NCBI RefSeq assembly: GCF_031348265.1
Contig: NZ_CP133771.1
Span: 5,084,001-5,148,000, forward strand
From: Streptomyces collinus
Lineage (GTDB): Bacteria > Actinomycetota > Actinomycetes > Streptomycetales > Streptomycetaceae
DNA length: 64,000 nt
Direction: 5' to 3'
Shown here: in pieces, positions 34,956 through 43,573 of the stretch
Layout: each line of letters begins with the position of its first letter
Numbering within the stretch: position 1 is the first letter of the stretch
The notes under the pieces: model-generated
The model's input: the letters and a program-made list of their open reading frames with translations, nothing else
What the model was told of the DNA's origin: nothing
Databases searched by the model: none
Translations under genes and position numbers: made by a program

Positions 34956-35732
34956 TCACCTGGCTGATGGTCCCGGCGCGTCCGCTGTCGATCCTGCCGT
35001 CGTACCGGCTGCGGTGAGCCCGTCGGGGCAGGCGTCCAGGTACGCGTGCAGCGCGCCCGCGCCCTCGATCATGATTCTGGTGCGGGCCGTCAGCGCCGCA
35101 CCGCGAGCCGCGACGGCGGCCCGCAGCGCCGCACTGCCGCCCTCCCGCCGCAGCCCCTCCAGCACCGGCCTGATCTGGTCGAACAGATAGTGGCTGCGGC
35201 GCAGGGTGTGCACGAGCCGGGCGTCGCGCACATCGGCCGGTTCGTAGATCCGGTAGCCCGTCCCGCGCTCGCGCCCCGGTGTGAGCAGCCCGGCGCCCTC
35301 CCACACCCGCAGCGCGGACGTCCGTACGCCCAGCAGCACGGCCACCTCGCCGATGCGCAGGCCGCCGGAGCGGGGGAGCGGGGCCGGGGGTTCCAGAGCC
35401 AGCAGTTCCAGGGCCTCGCTCGCCGCCCGCAGGGACACCCGCTCCTCGTGCAGGGCGGCATGCGCGGCGTCGACCAGCGCGAGCGCACCCGGGACGTCCC
35501 CCGCGTGCAGGGTCCGCATGATCCCCGCCGCCGTCACCGGCCCGTACCCCCGCATCAGCGCCCGGTACGCCAGCAGCGCACCGCGGTGCACCTCCCCGAA
35601 GACGCGGTAGCCGGACGGGGTCCGCGCGGCCGGCGGGAGCACCCCGGCGTCCTCGTAGTTGCGGATCTGCTGCGCCGAGACACCGGCCAGCCGGGCCAGG
35701 TCGACGGGGCGAAGGCGGCGGTCGTTCGTCAT
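34956..35732 (-). CDS. MerR-family regulator with two HTH domains (TioE-like)
   Basis: 258 residues containing two MerR-type winged helices: RPVDLARLAGVSAQQIRNYE (about residues 8-27) and LRIGEVAVLLGVRTSALRVW (about 127-146). Each is followed by its GYR wing. This duplicated layout is that of TioE, the regulator beside UvrA-like genes in thiocoraline-type clusters. The ATG at 35732 begins the homology. It is divergent from the UvrA-like gene across a spacer containing an inverted repeat, so it most likely controls that gene. Confidence 0.88.
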   Translation of the reverse strand: MTNDRRLRPVDLARLAGVSAQQIRNYEDAGVLPPAARTPSGYRVFGEVHRGALLAYRALMRGYGPVTAAGIMRTLHAGDVPGALALVDAAHAALHEERVSLRAASEALELLALEPPAPLPRSGGLRIGEVAVLLGVRTSALRVWEGAGLLTPGRERGTGYRIYEPADVRDARLVHTLRRSHYLFDQIRPVLEGLRREGGSAALRAAVAARGAALTARTRIMIEGAGALHAYLDACPDGLTAAGTTAGSTADAPGPSAR

Positions 35733-35768
35733 CGATTTGAAGGTTACGGCAGGAAACAGCCGGTGGAA

Positions 35769-35812
35769 CCTTCTCAAGTCTCAATACAGCACTTAAATGG
35801 AAGACTTGAAGG
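35769..35812. promoter_or_regulatory. Inverted repeat in the merR/uvrA-like divergent region
   Basis: CCTTCTCAAGTCT (35769-35781) mirrors AGACTTGAAGG (35802-35812), apart from two extra bases in the left arm. The right arm abuts the UvrA-like ATG at 35814, so binding would also mask its start. Candidate site for the tandem-HTH MerR protein. Confidence 0.5.
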
Positions 35813-35813
35813 A

Positions 35814-38276
35814 ATGGACGACTGCATCCGCGTCACCGGCGCACGCCTGAACAACCTCAAGAACGTCTCCCTCTCCCTGCCGAAGAACAAGCTGGTCGTG
35901 CTGACCGGCCTCTCCGGCTCAGGCAAGTCCACCCTCGCCTTCGACACCCTCCACCGGGAGGGCCAGCGGCAGTACCTGGAGTCGCTGGGCATGGTCACCG
36001 GCTTCGTCAGCAAGCCCGCCGTCGACTCGATCACCGGCCTGTCCCCGTCCATCAGCGTCGACCAGCACCTCACCAACCGCAGCCCCCGCTCCACGGTCGG
36101 CACGGTCACCGAGGTCTTCACCTACCTGCGGCTGCTGTGGTCGCGCATCGGGATCCGGCCCTGCCCCGGCTGCGGCAAAGACATCCCGCCGTCCTACGCC
36201 GACGGCGCCGAGGCCGACGAGGACGCCGAGCCCGAGCAGCGGCCCTGCCCGCACTGCTCCACCCCGGTGCCCGAACTGGTCATGGGTTCCTTCTCCTTCA
36301 ACAAGCCCGCCGGAGCCTGCCCGGCCTGCACCGGCCTGGGCGAGGTGATCCGCCCCGACGTGCGGCGCCTGGTCGACGACGGCAAGCCGGTCGCGCAGGG
36401 GGCGGTGAAGGGCTGGAACGCGAAGTACACCGACTGGAGCCTGCCCGTGCTGCGGGCCGCCGCCGCCCACTACGGCTTCACCTTCGACACGGACACACCG
36501 TTCGGCGAGCTCGACTGCATACAGCAGGACTTGCTCCTCCACGGCGTCGAAAGCCCCGAGTTCCGGCGGCACTTCCCCGACACCGCGCCACCGGCGACCG
36601 TGACGGCGGGCCGCTTCGAAGGGGTCGCGACGGCGCTGCTGCGCCGCTACAACGACCGCGCCGACGACCCCGACTACCGCGAACGGGCCGAGCGGCAGGG
36701 CCTGGTGAAGCAGCCCTGCGCGGAGTGCGGCGGGACCCGGCTGTGCGCCCGGGCCCGGGCGGTGACCGTGCACGGCCTCACCGTCGTCGAGGCCGCCCGG
36801 CTGCCGCTGACCGACCTCGGCGCGTGGCTGACCGGCCTGCGCGAGCGGTCGGGCGGGGACGAGTGGCTGCTCGTGGAGCCGGTCGTCGCCGACCTGGAGG
36901 AGCGGGTCCGGCGCCTGCTGGACGTCGGCGTCGGCTACCTCACCCTGGGCCAGGCCACACCCAGCCTCTCCGCCGGCGAGACCCAGCGACTGCGGCTGGC
37001 CGCCCTGCTCGGCTCCGGCCTGACCGGCGTCCTCTACGTCCTGGACGAGCCGACCATCGGCCTGCACCCCTCGGACACCGCCCGTCTGATCGGGGTCCTG
37101 CGCCGCCTGCGCGACCTGGGCAACACCGTGCTCGTCGTCGAGCACGACCTGGAGGTGCTGCGGGCGGCGGACCACGTCGTCGACGTCGGGCCGGGGGCGG
37201 GCCGGGACGGCGGGCGGATCGTCGCCGAGGGCACGCCGGAGGAGGTGGCCCGGGCCGAGGGCTCCGTCACCGGCGCGTACCTCTCGGGCCGCCTCCCGGC
37301 ACCCCGGTCGCGCGGCCGCGGGGACGCCGACGCGGCCCTGCTGATCAGGGGAGCCCGGGCCCACAACCTCAAGGACGTCACCGTACGGATCCCGCTGGGG
37401 CGACTGGTGACGGTCACGGGCCCGTCCGGCTCGGGCAAGTCGACCCTGCTGCTGGACATCCTCGGCCGGGCCGCCCGCCGGCACTTCCACGGGGCGGGGG
37501 AGCTGCCCGCCGAGCACGACGGCATCGACGGCTGGGAGCACCTGACCAAGGCCGTCCTCATCGACCAGGCGCCGGTGGGCCGCGTGCCCCGTTCCAACGC
37601 GGCGACCTACTCGGACGTCTTCACCCCGGTCCGGGAGGCCTTCGCGGCGGCCGGACGGCTGCCCGCGGGCCGCTTCTCCTTCAACGTGCCGGGCGGCCGC
37701 TGCGAACGCTGCGAGGGCGCCGGTGTGCTGACGGTCCGCATGCACTTCCTCCCGGCCGTCCCGGTGCGCTGCCCGGCCTGCCGGGGGCGCCGCTTCCGGC
37801 CCGAGGTGCTCGCCGTCCGGTACGCGGGCCACGACATCGCGGAGGTGCTGGAGGCGACGGTGGACGAGGCGCTGGAGGTCTTCCGGGACGTGCCCGCCGT
37901 GGCCGGACGGCTGCGCCGCATGGCCGACGTGGGCCTCGGCTACCTCCCGCTGGGCCAGCCCGCCACCACGCTGTCCGGCGGCGAGGCCCAACGTCTGAAA
38001 CTGGCGAAGGAGTTGGGCCGCAGGGCGAGCGAGCGCACGCTGTACGTCCTCGACGAACCGACGACGGGCCTGCACGCCGCGGACACGGCCCGGCTGCTGG
38101 ACGCCCTGCAACGGCTGGTGGACGCGGGCCACTCCGTCATCACCATCGAGCACAACACGGACGTCATGCGGGCCTCCGACTGGCTGATCGACCTCGGGCC
38201 GGTCGGCGGGGCGGGCGGGGGGCGGGTGATGGCGGAGGGGACCGGATGGGCTGCGCCCGGTACGGGTGCGTCGTAG
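35814..38276 (+). CDS. UvrA-like ABC ATPase lacking the UvrB-binding domain
   Basis: 820 residues against about 950-1000 for housekeeping UvrA. Both ATPase halves are complete: Walker A GLSGSGKST (about 32-40) and GPSGSGKST (about 536), signatures LSAGETQRL (near 385) and LSGGEAQRL (near 719). The region after LLWSRIGIRPCPGCGK goes almost directly to CPHCSTPVPEL and SFSFNKPAGACPACTGLGE, so the UvrB-interaction segment of about 120 residues is missing. Such UvrA2/DrrC-type proteins protect producers from DNA-binding drugs. Controlled probably by the divergent TioE-like regulator. Confidence 0.88.
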   Translation: MDDCIRVTGARLNNLKNVSLSLPKNKLVVLTGLSGSGKSTLAFDTLHREGQRQYLESLGMVTGFVSKPAVDSITGLSPSISVDQHLTNRSPRSTVGTVTEVFTYLRLLWSRIGIRPCPGCGKDIPPSYADGAEADEDAEPEQRPCPHCSTPVPELVMGSFSFNKPAGACPACTGLGEVIRPDVRRLVDDGKPVAQGAVKGWNAKYTDWSLPVLRAAAAHYGFTFDTDTPFGELDCIQQDLLLHGVESPEFRRHFPDTAPPATVTAGRFEGVATALLRRYNDRADDPDYRERAERQGLVKQPCAECGGTRLCARARAVTVHGLTVVEAARLPLTDLGAWLTGLRERSGGDEWLLVEPVVADLEERVRRLLDVGVGYLTLGQATPSLSAGETQRLRLAALLGSGLTGVLYVLDEPTIGLHPSDTARLIGVLRRLRDLGNTVLVVEHDLEVLRAADHVVDVGPGAGRDGGRIVAEGTPEEVARAEGSVTGAYLSGRLPAPRSRGRGDADAALLIRGARAHNLKDVTVRIPLGRLVTVTGPSGSGKSTLLLDILGRAARRHFHGAGELPAEHDGIDGWEHLTKAVLIDQAPVGRVPRSNAATYSDVFTPVREAFAAAGRLPAGRFSFNVPGGRCERCEGAGVLTVRMHFLPAVPVRCPACRGRRFRPEVLAVRYAGHDIAEVLEATVDEALEVFRDVPAVAGRLRRMADVGLGYLPLGQPATTLSGGEAQRLKLAKELGRRASERTLYVLDEPTTGLHAADTARLLDALQRLVDAGHSVITIEHNTDVMRASDWLIDLGPVGGAGGGRVMAEGTGWAAPGTGAS

Positions 38277-38351
38277 GCTCGTGAACATCGGGGATTCGCG
38301 TCGAAAAGGCGAAACTCAGATGCGCCTTCTGATGGTGCACGAGCACGGCGG

Positions 38352-38364
38352 GGAAGTGACTTCC
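38352..38364 (+). promoter_or_regulatory. GGAAGT-G-ACTTCC palindrome over the ribosome binding site
   Basis: A perfect 6-bp inverted repeat ending two bases before the ATG at 38366. The left arm is the only good Shine-Dalgarno sequence, so the RNA could be hidden in a tiny hairpin or the DNA bound by a repressor. Functional role is inferred. Confidence 0.35.
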
Positions 38365-38365
38365 T

Positions 38366-39433
38366 ATGGCGACATTCGTCAACTATCAGAGCAGCAGAAT
38401 CGTCGAATTGATGGACGCGCGCGAAGATCAGCGTGATGCCGAATGGTTGAAGGACGCACTGCAGCAGGCCGTCATGCTGGAACTCTCGACGCTTCCGCCG
38501 TATCTGTGCGCCCTGTGGTCCATCGAGGATCAGGAATCCGACGTGGCCCAGGCCATTCGCCGCGTCGTATTCGACGAGATGTCGCATCTGGGGCTCGCCG
38601 GAAATCTGCTGACGACCATCGGTGGCATGCCCCGCCTCGCCGACGCCCAGACGGCACCGAAATACCCCGGCCCGCTGCCCGGGGGCGTGCGCCCGGACCT
38701 GACCGTCTTCCTGAGCGGGCTGACCAAGGATTCCCTGGATCTGTTCTCCCGCATCGAGGAGCCGGACGACCCGGTCACGGTGGAGAGCAGCGGGCACACG
38801 TCCATCGGGGCCTTCTACTCGGCGATCGGCGAGGCGTTCCGGCAGCATCCGCAGCTGATCACCGGCACCCGGCAGATACGCCGGCTCATGTCGCACCACG
38901 GCGAGGGCAACGACGTTCTGGAGATCACCTGGCTCGCCGGCGTCGAGAAGGCCATCGGCATCATCAAGGAGCAGGGTGAGGGCACGGCGGCCTCGCCGGA
39001 GAATCCGCACCCAGGAGAGCAGGGGGAACTCGCCCACTTCTATGTCTTCCGCGAACTCTTCCACGGCCGCAAGCTGATCAGGACCTCTCAGAACCCCGAC
39101 CGGTGGGAATTCCTCGGAGACGCCATACCCATGCCCTCCGTCCTCCCCATGGGGAAGGTTCCGGCAGGCGGCTGGGAAGCCGGAGGCCTGCCCGCGCCGG
39201 ACGACGAGACGAGGCAGCGGCTGGTGGAGGTCAATCTCCAGTACAGCGCGATGCTCAAGTTCCTGGAAGACGCCTGGGAGGCCACCACGACGGCCACGAT
39301 GCAGAGCAGGCTCGCGGCCGCGGTGACCAGGATGCGCATGCTCGTCGAGCCCTCTCAGCTCCTGATGCAGCGCGCACTGCCCGACGGCAGCGACAAGACT
39401 TATGGCCCGGAATTCCGATATGTAGAGCCTTGA
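38366..39433 (+). CDS. VioB/RebD-type ferritin-like domain protein
   Basis: 355 residues with a ferritin-like four-helix bundle. Candidate di-iron ligands are E39 (MLELSTLPPYLCALWSI), E71 and H74 (DEMSHLGLAGNLL), E194 (AGVEKAI), E221 and H224 (ELAHFYVFREL). This region is shared with the ferritin-like domain of VioB/RebD-type iminophenylpyruvate dimer synthases of indolocarbazole and violacein biosynthesis, but the rest of VioB is absent. Its tail overlaps the convergent gene at 39400 by 34 bp. A role in oxidative tailoring of a small molecule is inferred. Confidence 0.78.
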   Translation: MATFVNYQSSRIVELMDAREDQRDAEWLKDALQQAVMLELSTLPPYLCALWSIEDQESDVAQAIRRVVFDEMSHLGLAGNLLTTIGGMPRLADAQTAPKYPGPLPGGVRPDLTVFLSGLTKDSLDLFSRIEEPDDPVTVESSGHTSIGAFYSAIGEAFRQHPQLITGTRQIRRLMSHHGEGNDVLEITWLAGVEKAIGIIKEQGEGTAASPENPHPGEQGELAHFYVFRELFHGRKLIRTSQNPDRWEFLGDAIPMPSVLPMGKVPAGGWEAGGLPAPDDETRQRLVEVNLQYSAMLKFLEDAWEATTTATMQSRLAAAVTRMRMLVEPSQLLMQRALPDGSDKTYGPEFRYVEP

Positions 39434-40053
39434 TCGCTGACTGACGGCGCCGTGACCTGTTGGAGCACGGCGTAGTCCGCGAAGCTGCGGCGGTAGCGCA
39501 GGTGCCTCGTCTCCTGGGTGTGCCTGCGCTGCCACTCCTCCACCTCGCCGGGCCCCTGACACCGGCCCGAACCCGCCCCGCAGTCCCGCTCCTCGCCGGA
39601 GACGCAGTACGCCTCGTACTCGGGCAGCGCCGACGCGTCCTGCACGATCGTGTACGGCACGTACCGGAAGATCCTGCGTCCCGTCGACTCCCCACCGTGC
39701 TCCGCGCGTTGGTGCTGGCGCAGCAGCACGTTCGCGTCCGTCACCGCACTGCCGTCGAACGCCGCGCGTGCGCGGTCCCGCCGCAGCGCCAGTTCCTCGC
39801 AGGCCGCGCACCCGGGCACCGGGGAGGGCGGCCGGGTCGGATCGGCCGACAGGCCCTCCCTGGAACGGTCGTTGAGCGCACGCACGCCCGCGCTCAGCCG
39901 CTCCTCCGGTGTCGCCTCCCGGATCCTCGCCGGGTCCGCCTGCCATTCCCGGCCGCCGCCGACCGGGCGCAGCATCACGTACGGGCCGGTCCTGTCCTGG
40001 TACTCGCCGACCTTGCACGTCTGCGGGTCGTAGACGAGCGTTCCCGGTTCCAT
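39400..40053 (-). CDS. Hypothetical protein, apparently two small Streptomyces proteins fused
   Basis: 217 residues from the ATG at 40053 (GGAGG eight bases upstream). The N-terminal part (MEPGTLVYDPQTCKVGEYQD) and the C-terminal part (RRIFRYVPYTIVQDASALPE, then EEWQRRHTQETRHLRYRRSF, DUF7848-like) are usually separate neighbouring genes next to Xre/DUF397 pairs, as I recall. Here they share one uninterrupted frame. Functions are unknown; the second part carries several cysteines (CVSGEERDCGAGSGRC). Divergent from the Xre gene. Confidence 0.7.
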   Translation of the reverse strand: MEPGTLVYDPQTCKVGEYQDRTGPYVMLRPVGGGREWQADPARIREATPEERLSAGVRALNDRSREGLSADPTRPPSPVPGCAACEELALRRDRARAAFDGSAVTDANVLLRQHQRAEHGGESTGRRIFRYVPYTIVQDASALPEYEAYCVSGEERDCGAGSGRCQGPGEVEEWQRRHTQETRHLRYRRSFADYAVLQQVTAPSVSDQGSTYRNSGP

Positions 40054-40157
40054 TCCGCGCACCTCCGTCACTCTGGGTGTATCGAGCGTTGCGCACGGGA
40101 ACAGTCCGGTTCAATGCTTGGCGTGTGACACCGGTGGACTGTCACGGAGGGGGAGCC

Positions 40158-41108
40158 TTGAGCCGACGGAACGGCGGAGCGGACTCGGGGGCGAGCACGG
40201 CCGCCGTGTTCGGTGAGGTGCTGCGGCACTTCCGCGAGGCCGCGCTGCTCACGCAGGAGGGTCTGGCCCGACAGATCCCGTGCGACCGGTCGCACGTGGC
40301 GCGGGTCGAGGGCGGTACGAGGGTTCCGCAGGACACGTTCGCCAAGACCTGTGACGAACTGTTGGGCACAGGTGGGGTGTTGGCGCGGCTGTGGGCGCGG
40401 ATCGACTGGTATCCGCAGGTGGAGCATCCGGACTGGTTCCGGCGGCGGGCAGAGATGGACGAGGTGGCCGTCTCCCTCCGGGAGTACCAGGAGCGGGTGA
40501 TGCCGGGCCTGTTGCAGACGGCGGATTATGCGCAGTCGCTGTTCTCCCTGCTGGTGAGCGGCGAGGAGCTGGAGGAGCGCGTGCGCGCGCGACTGAGTCG
40601 CCAGCAGCGTTTCCTGGCGGAGGGCGGCCCGCTGTACATCGTCGTTCTCGACGAGAGCTGCCTGCGCAACATGATCGGCGGTCCGGCCGTGATGAGGGAC
40701 CAGTGCGCGCACTTGCTCAACGTCGGACGGCGGCCCAACATCCGGATCCAGGTCGCCCCTGCCTCACGCCTCGGCCTGTTCCGGCCCAGTGGTTCCATGT
40801 CGCTGATCAAGCTGCCCGACGGGCACGACTGGGTCTACTCGGAATCGCTGGATCGCGGCCATTTCAACGACGATCCGGCCCTCTTCGCGCGCCACAGCCA
40901 CACTTATGATGTGCTCAGGGCGGACGCCCTGTCAGCTCCCCAGTCCGCCGATCTGATCCACGAAACGATGGAGAGGTACGCGCATCATGGACGGGAACTC
41001 GCTGACCTGGATCAGGAGCAGCTACAGCGACGCCAACGGCGGCAACTGCATAGAAATAGCCCCCGGTTACCCCGAAACCGTCCCCGTCCGCGACAGCAAG
41101 AACCCTGA
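40158..41108 (+). CDS. Xre-type helix-turn-helix regulator with DUF5753
   Basis: 316 residues from a TTG at 40158, chosen because GGAGGGGGAG lies directly upstream. The HTH is at about 20-65 (LLTQEGLARQIPCDRSHVAR), followed by the DUF5753 domain (EYQERVMPGLLQTADYAQSL to DWVYSESLDRGHF). Such proteins pair with DUF397 partners and affect development and antibiotic production (as WhiJ/BldB-linked systems). Unusually the frame runs 122 bp into the DUF397 gene, giving a basic Gln/Arg/Pro-rich tail that homologues normally lack. Confidence 0.87.
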   Translation: MSRRNGGADSGASTAAVFGEVLRHFREAALLTQEGLARQIPCDRSHVARVEGGTRVPQDTFAKTCDELLGTGGVLARLWARIDWYPQVEHPDWFRRRAEMDEVAVSLREYQERVMPGLLQTADYAQSLFSLLVSGEELEERVRARLSRQQRFLAEGGPLYIVVLDESCLRNMIGGPAVMRDQCAHLLNVGRRPNIRIQVAPASRLGLFRPSGSMSLIKLPDGHDWVYSESLDRGHFNDDPALFARHSHTYDVLRADALSAPQSADLIHETMERYAHHGRELADLDQEQLQRRQRRQLHRNSPRLPRNRPRPRQQEP

Positions 41109-41166
41109 CGGGCCGGTCCTGCTCGTAAGCCGGTCTGCCTGGGCGGCGTTCACCGACGCCCTCTGA
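40987..41166 (+). CDS. DUF397 domain-containing protein
   Basis: 59 residues. It opens MDGNSLTWIRSSYSDANGGN, has CIEIAPGYPETVPVRDSKNP in the middle, and ends AWAAFTDAL: a complete DUF397 protein. It is the standard partner and probable antagonist of the preceding Xre regulator. It lies largely inside the 3' end of that gene in another frame. Confidence 0.9.
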   Translation: MDGNSLTWIRSSYSDANGGNCIEIAPGYPETVPVRDSKNPDGPVLLVSRSAWAAFTDAL

Positions 41167-41175
41167 TTGCCGGTC

Positions 41176-41691
41176 TCAGACGCCGGTCCGCCCGTCGACA
41201 AGCTCACGCACGACGTCGAGGTGGCCGTTGTGGCGGGACGTCTCCTCGATGAGGTGGAGGATCACCCAGCGGAGGTCGACATGGCGGCCATCGCTGATGG
41301 GACGCTTGGCCGTTGAGTTCAGGTCGTGCTCGGACACCAGGCGGCGGTAACGGGCGCTCTGCTCCTGGTACTCGACGAGAAGCCGGGGCAACGGGATGTC
41401 GACCGCCGTCCGCATCTCGGGGTCGGGATCATCGTCGGTCGCCTCGGTGAGCGGCCCCACGGGCTCCTCGCCCAGGAACATCACCTCGAACCAGTAGTGC
41501 TCGACCCAACGCAGATGGCTGATCAGCCCGCACAACGTCATCAGCGGCGAACTCGGGAGCGGGGCCTTGCGGGCGTCTTCGGCTGACACGCCCTCGCACT
41601 TGGCCAGCGCGGTGTCCCGGGCGTAGTCCAGGAAGGTGACCAGCTGCGTACGCTCGTCCCATGCGGGAGGCGTATCGGTTCTTTGAGTCAT
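41176..41691 (-). CDS. DinB-family (DUF664) protein
   Basis: 171 residues with a DinB-like four-helix bundle. Metal-ligand histidines are expected at SHLRWVEHYWF and in ILHLIEETSRHNGHLDVVRE. The family includes mycothiol-dependent thiol transferases; the specific role here is unknown. Convergent with the DUF397 gene at 9 bp spacing. Confidence 0.85.
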   Translation of the reverse strand: MTQRTDTPPAWDERTQLVTFLDYARDTALAKCEGVSAEDARKAPLPSSPLMTLCGLISHLRWVEHYWFEVMFLGEEPVGPLTEATDDDPDPEMRTAVDIPLPRLLVEYQEQSARYRRLVSEHDLNSTAKRPISDGRHVDLRWVILHLIEETSRHNGHLDVVRELVDGRTGV

Positions 41692-41754
41692 CGAGGGGAG
41701 CTTCGCGCAGCTCTGAAGAGATGTCGACTCAATTGATCGGAACCCGCACAGGCA

Positions 41755-42054
41755 CTAGTCCTCGCGCCTGCGCTCGTCCGGGTCCGTGTCCGGGTCCTTG
41801 TCCTGGTCGAGTGACTTCAGGAAGTCGGGATTGTCGTCGGGCGCCACCCACTGCCGGGGACGCTCCGCCGCCGGCACCCGCTTCTTGCCGGCGATGAGCC
41901 AGGAGATCGACCCGACGAGCGGAAACAGCAGCACGAGGATCGCCCACAGCGGCTTGGGCATGTGGCGGATCTCGTCGTCCTTCGTGCTGATGCAGTCGAT
42001 GAACGCGTACACGCTGAGCGCCAGCGGGACGAGGAACATCAGTACCCGGAGCAT
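41755..42054 (-). CDS. PLD nuclease N-terminal-domain membrane protein
   Basis: 99 residues from the ATG at 42054 (GAGAGG upstream). Two membrane segments (LRVLMFLVPLALSVYAFIDC and LWAILVLLFPLVGSISWLIA) form the PLDc_N motif with PKPLW between them. An Asp-rich cytoplasmic tail follows. It is a small conserved membrane protein, not a nuclease itself. Divergent from the menaquinone decarboxylase gene. Confidence 0.82.
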   Translation of the reverse strand: MLRVLMFLVPLALSVYAFIDCISTKDDEIRHMPKPLWAILVLLFPLVGSISWLIAGKKRVPAAERPRQWVAPDDNPDFLKSLDQDKDPDTDPDERRRED

Positions 42055-42121
42055 GCGGCCTCTCAGCGAAAGCGGGTGGGTGGTTCCAGGCCAGGGTAGC
42101 GGCTCGGGGATACTGGACCCC

Positions 42122-43573
42122 ATGGCTTACGACGATCTTCGCTCCCTGCTCAGGGCGCTGGAGCGCGAGGGCGACCTCAAGCGCATCAAGGCCGAGGTGG
42201 ACCCGTACCTGGAGGTCGGGGAGATCGTCGACCGGGTGCAGAAGTCCGGCGGCCCCGCCCTGCTCTTCGAGAACGTGCGCGGGTCGAGCATGCCGCTCGC
42301 GATGAACGTGTTCGGCACGGACCGGCGGCTGCTGAAGTCCCTGGGCCTCAAGTCCTACGCCGAGATCTCCGAGCGGATCGGCGGACTGCTCAAGCCCGAG
42401 CTGCCGCACGGCTTCGTCGGGGTCCGGGAGGCCTTCGGCAAGCTCGGCGCGATGACGCACGTACCGCCGAAGAAGGTGAAGGACGGCCCCGTGCAGGAGG
42501 TCGTCCTGACCGGGGACGACGTCGACCTCGACCAGCTGCCCGCCCTGTTCACCTGGCCGAAGGACGGCGGGTCGTTCTTCAACCTGGGGCTGACCCACAC
42601 CAAGGACCCGGAGAGCGGCGTCCGCAACCTCGGGCTGTACCGGCTCCAGCGGCACGACAAGCGCACCATCGGCATGCACTGGCAGATCCACAAGGACAGC
42701 CGGAACCACTACCAGGTGGCCGCGCGCCGGGGTGAGCGGCTGCCCGTCGCGATCGCCTTCGGGTGCCCGCCCGCCGTGACGTACGCCTCCACCGCCCCGC
42801 TGCCCGGCGACATCGACGAGTACCTGTTCGCCGGGTTCCTCGCGGGCAAGCGGATCGAGATGGTCGACTGCAAGACCGTGCCCCTCCAGGTGCCGGCGCA
42901 GGCCGAGGTCGTGATCGAGGGCTGGCTGGAGCCGGGCGAGATGCTGCCCGAGGGCCCGTTCGGCGACCACACCGGCTTCTACACGCCGCAGGAGCCCTTC
43001 CCCGCACTGAAGATCGACTGCATCACGATGCGGAAGCGGCCGCTGCTCCAGTCGATCGTCGTGGGCCGCCCGCCGACGGAGGACGGGCCGCTGGGCCGAG
43101 CGACGGAACGCTTCTTCCTGCCGCTGCTGAAGATCATCGTGCCGGACATCGTGGACTACCACCTGCCGGAGGCGGGCGGCTTCCACAACTGCGCGATCGT
43201 CTCGATCGACAAGAAGTACCCGAAGCACGCGCAGAAGGTCATGCACGCGATCTGGGGCGCGCACATGATGTCGCTGACCAAGCTCATCGTGGTCGTCGAC
43301 TCCGACTGCGACGTGCACGATCTGCACGAGGTCGCCTGGCGGGCCCTGGGCAACACGGACTACGCCCGCGATCTGTCGATCGTCGAGGGCCCCGTCGACC
43401 ACCTCGACCACGCCTCCTACCAGCAGTTCTGGGGCGGCAAGGCCGGCATCGACGCGACGAAGAAGTGGCCCGAGGAGGGCTACACCCGCGACGGCGGCTG
43501 GCCCGACATGGTCGAGTCGGACCCGGAGACGGCGGCGAAGGTGGACCGCCGCTGGAAGGAGTACGGGCTGTGA
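42122..43573 (+). CDS. mqnL: UbiD-type menaquinone biosynthesis decarboxylase
   Basis: 483 residues, a full UbiD-family decarboxylase. MAYDDLRSLLRALEREGDLK, GMHWQIHKDSRNHYQ, EGPFGDHTGFYTPQEPFPAL and WDxxDVxxR-type C-terminal parts fit. It uses prenylated FMN made by the UbiX-type protein at 45159 and acts on the 1,4-dihydroxy-6-naphthoate product of the futalosine pathway after prenylation. It overlaps the prenyltransferase gene by GTGA. Confidence 0.92.
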   Translation: MAYDDLRSLLRALEREGDLKRIKAEVDPYLEVGEIVDRVQKSGGPALLFENVRGSSMPLAMNVFGTDRRLLKSLGLKSYAEISERIGGLLKPELPHGFVGVREAFGKLGAMTHVPPKKVKDGPVQEVVLTGDDVDLDQLPALFTWPKDGGSFFNLGLTHTKDPESGVRNLGLYRLQRHDKRTIGMHWQIHKDSRNHYQVAARRGERLPVAIAFGCPPAVTYASTAPLPGDIDEYLFAGFLAGKRIEMVDCKTVPLQVPAQAEVVIEGWLEPGEMLPEGPFGDHTGFYTPQEPFPALKIDCITMRKRPLLQSIVVGRPPTEDGPLGRATERFFLPLLKIIVPDIVDYHLPEAGGFHNCAIVSIDKKYPKHAQKVMHAIWGAHMMSLTKLIVVVDSDCDVHDLHEVAWRALGNTDYARDLSIVEGPVDHLDHASYQQFWGGKAGIDATKKWPEEGYTRDGGWPDMVESDPETAAKVDRRWKEYGL

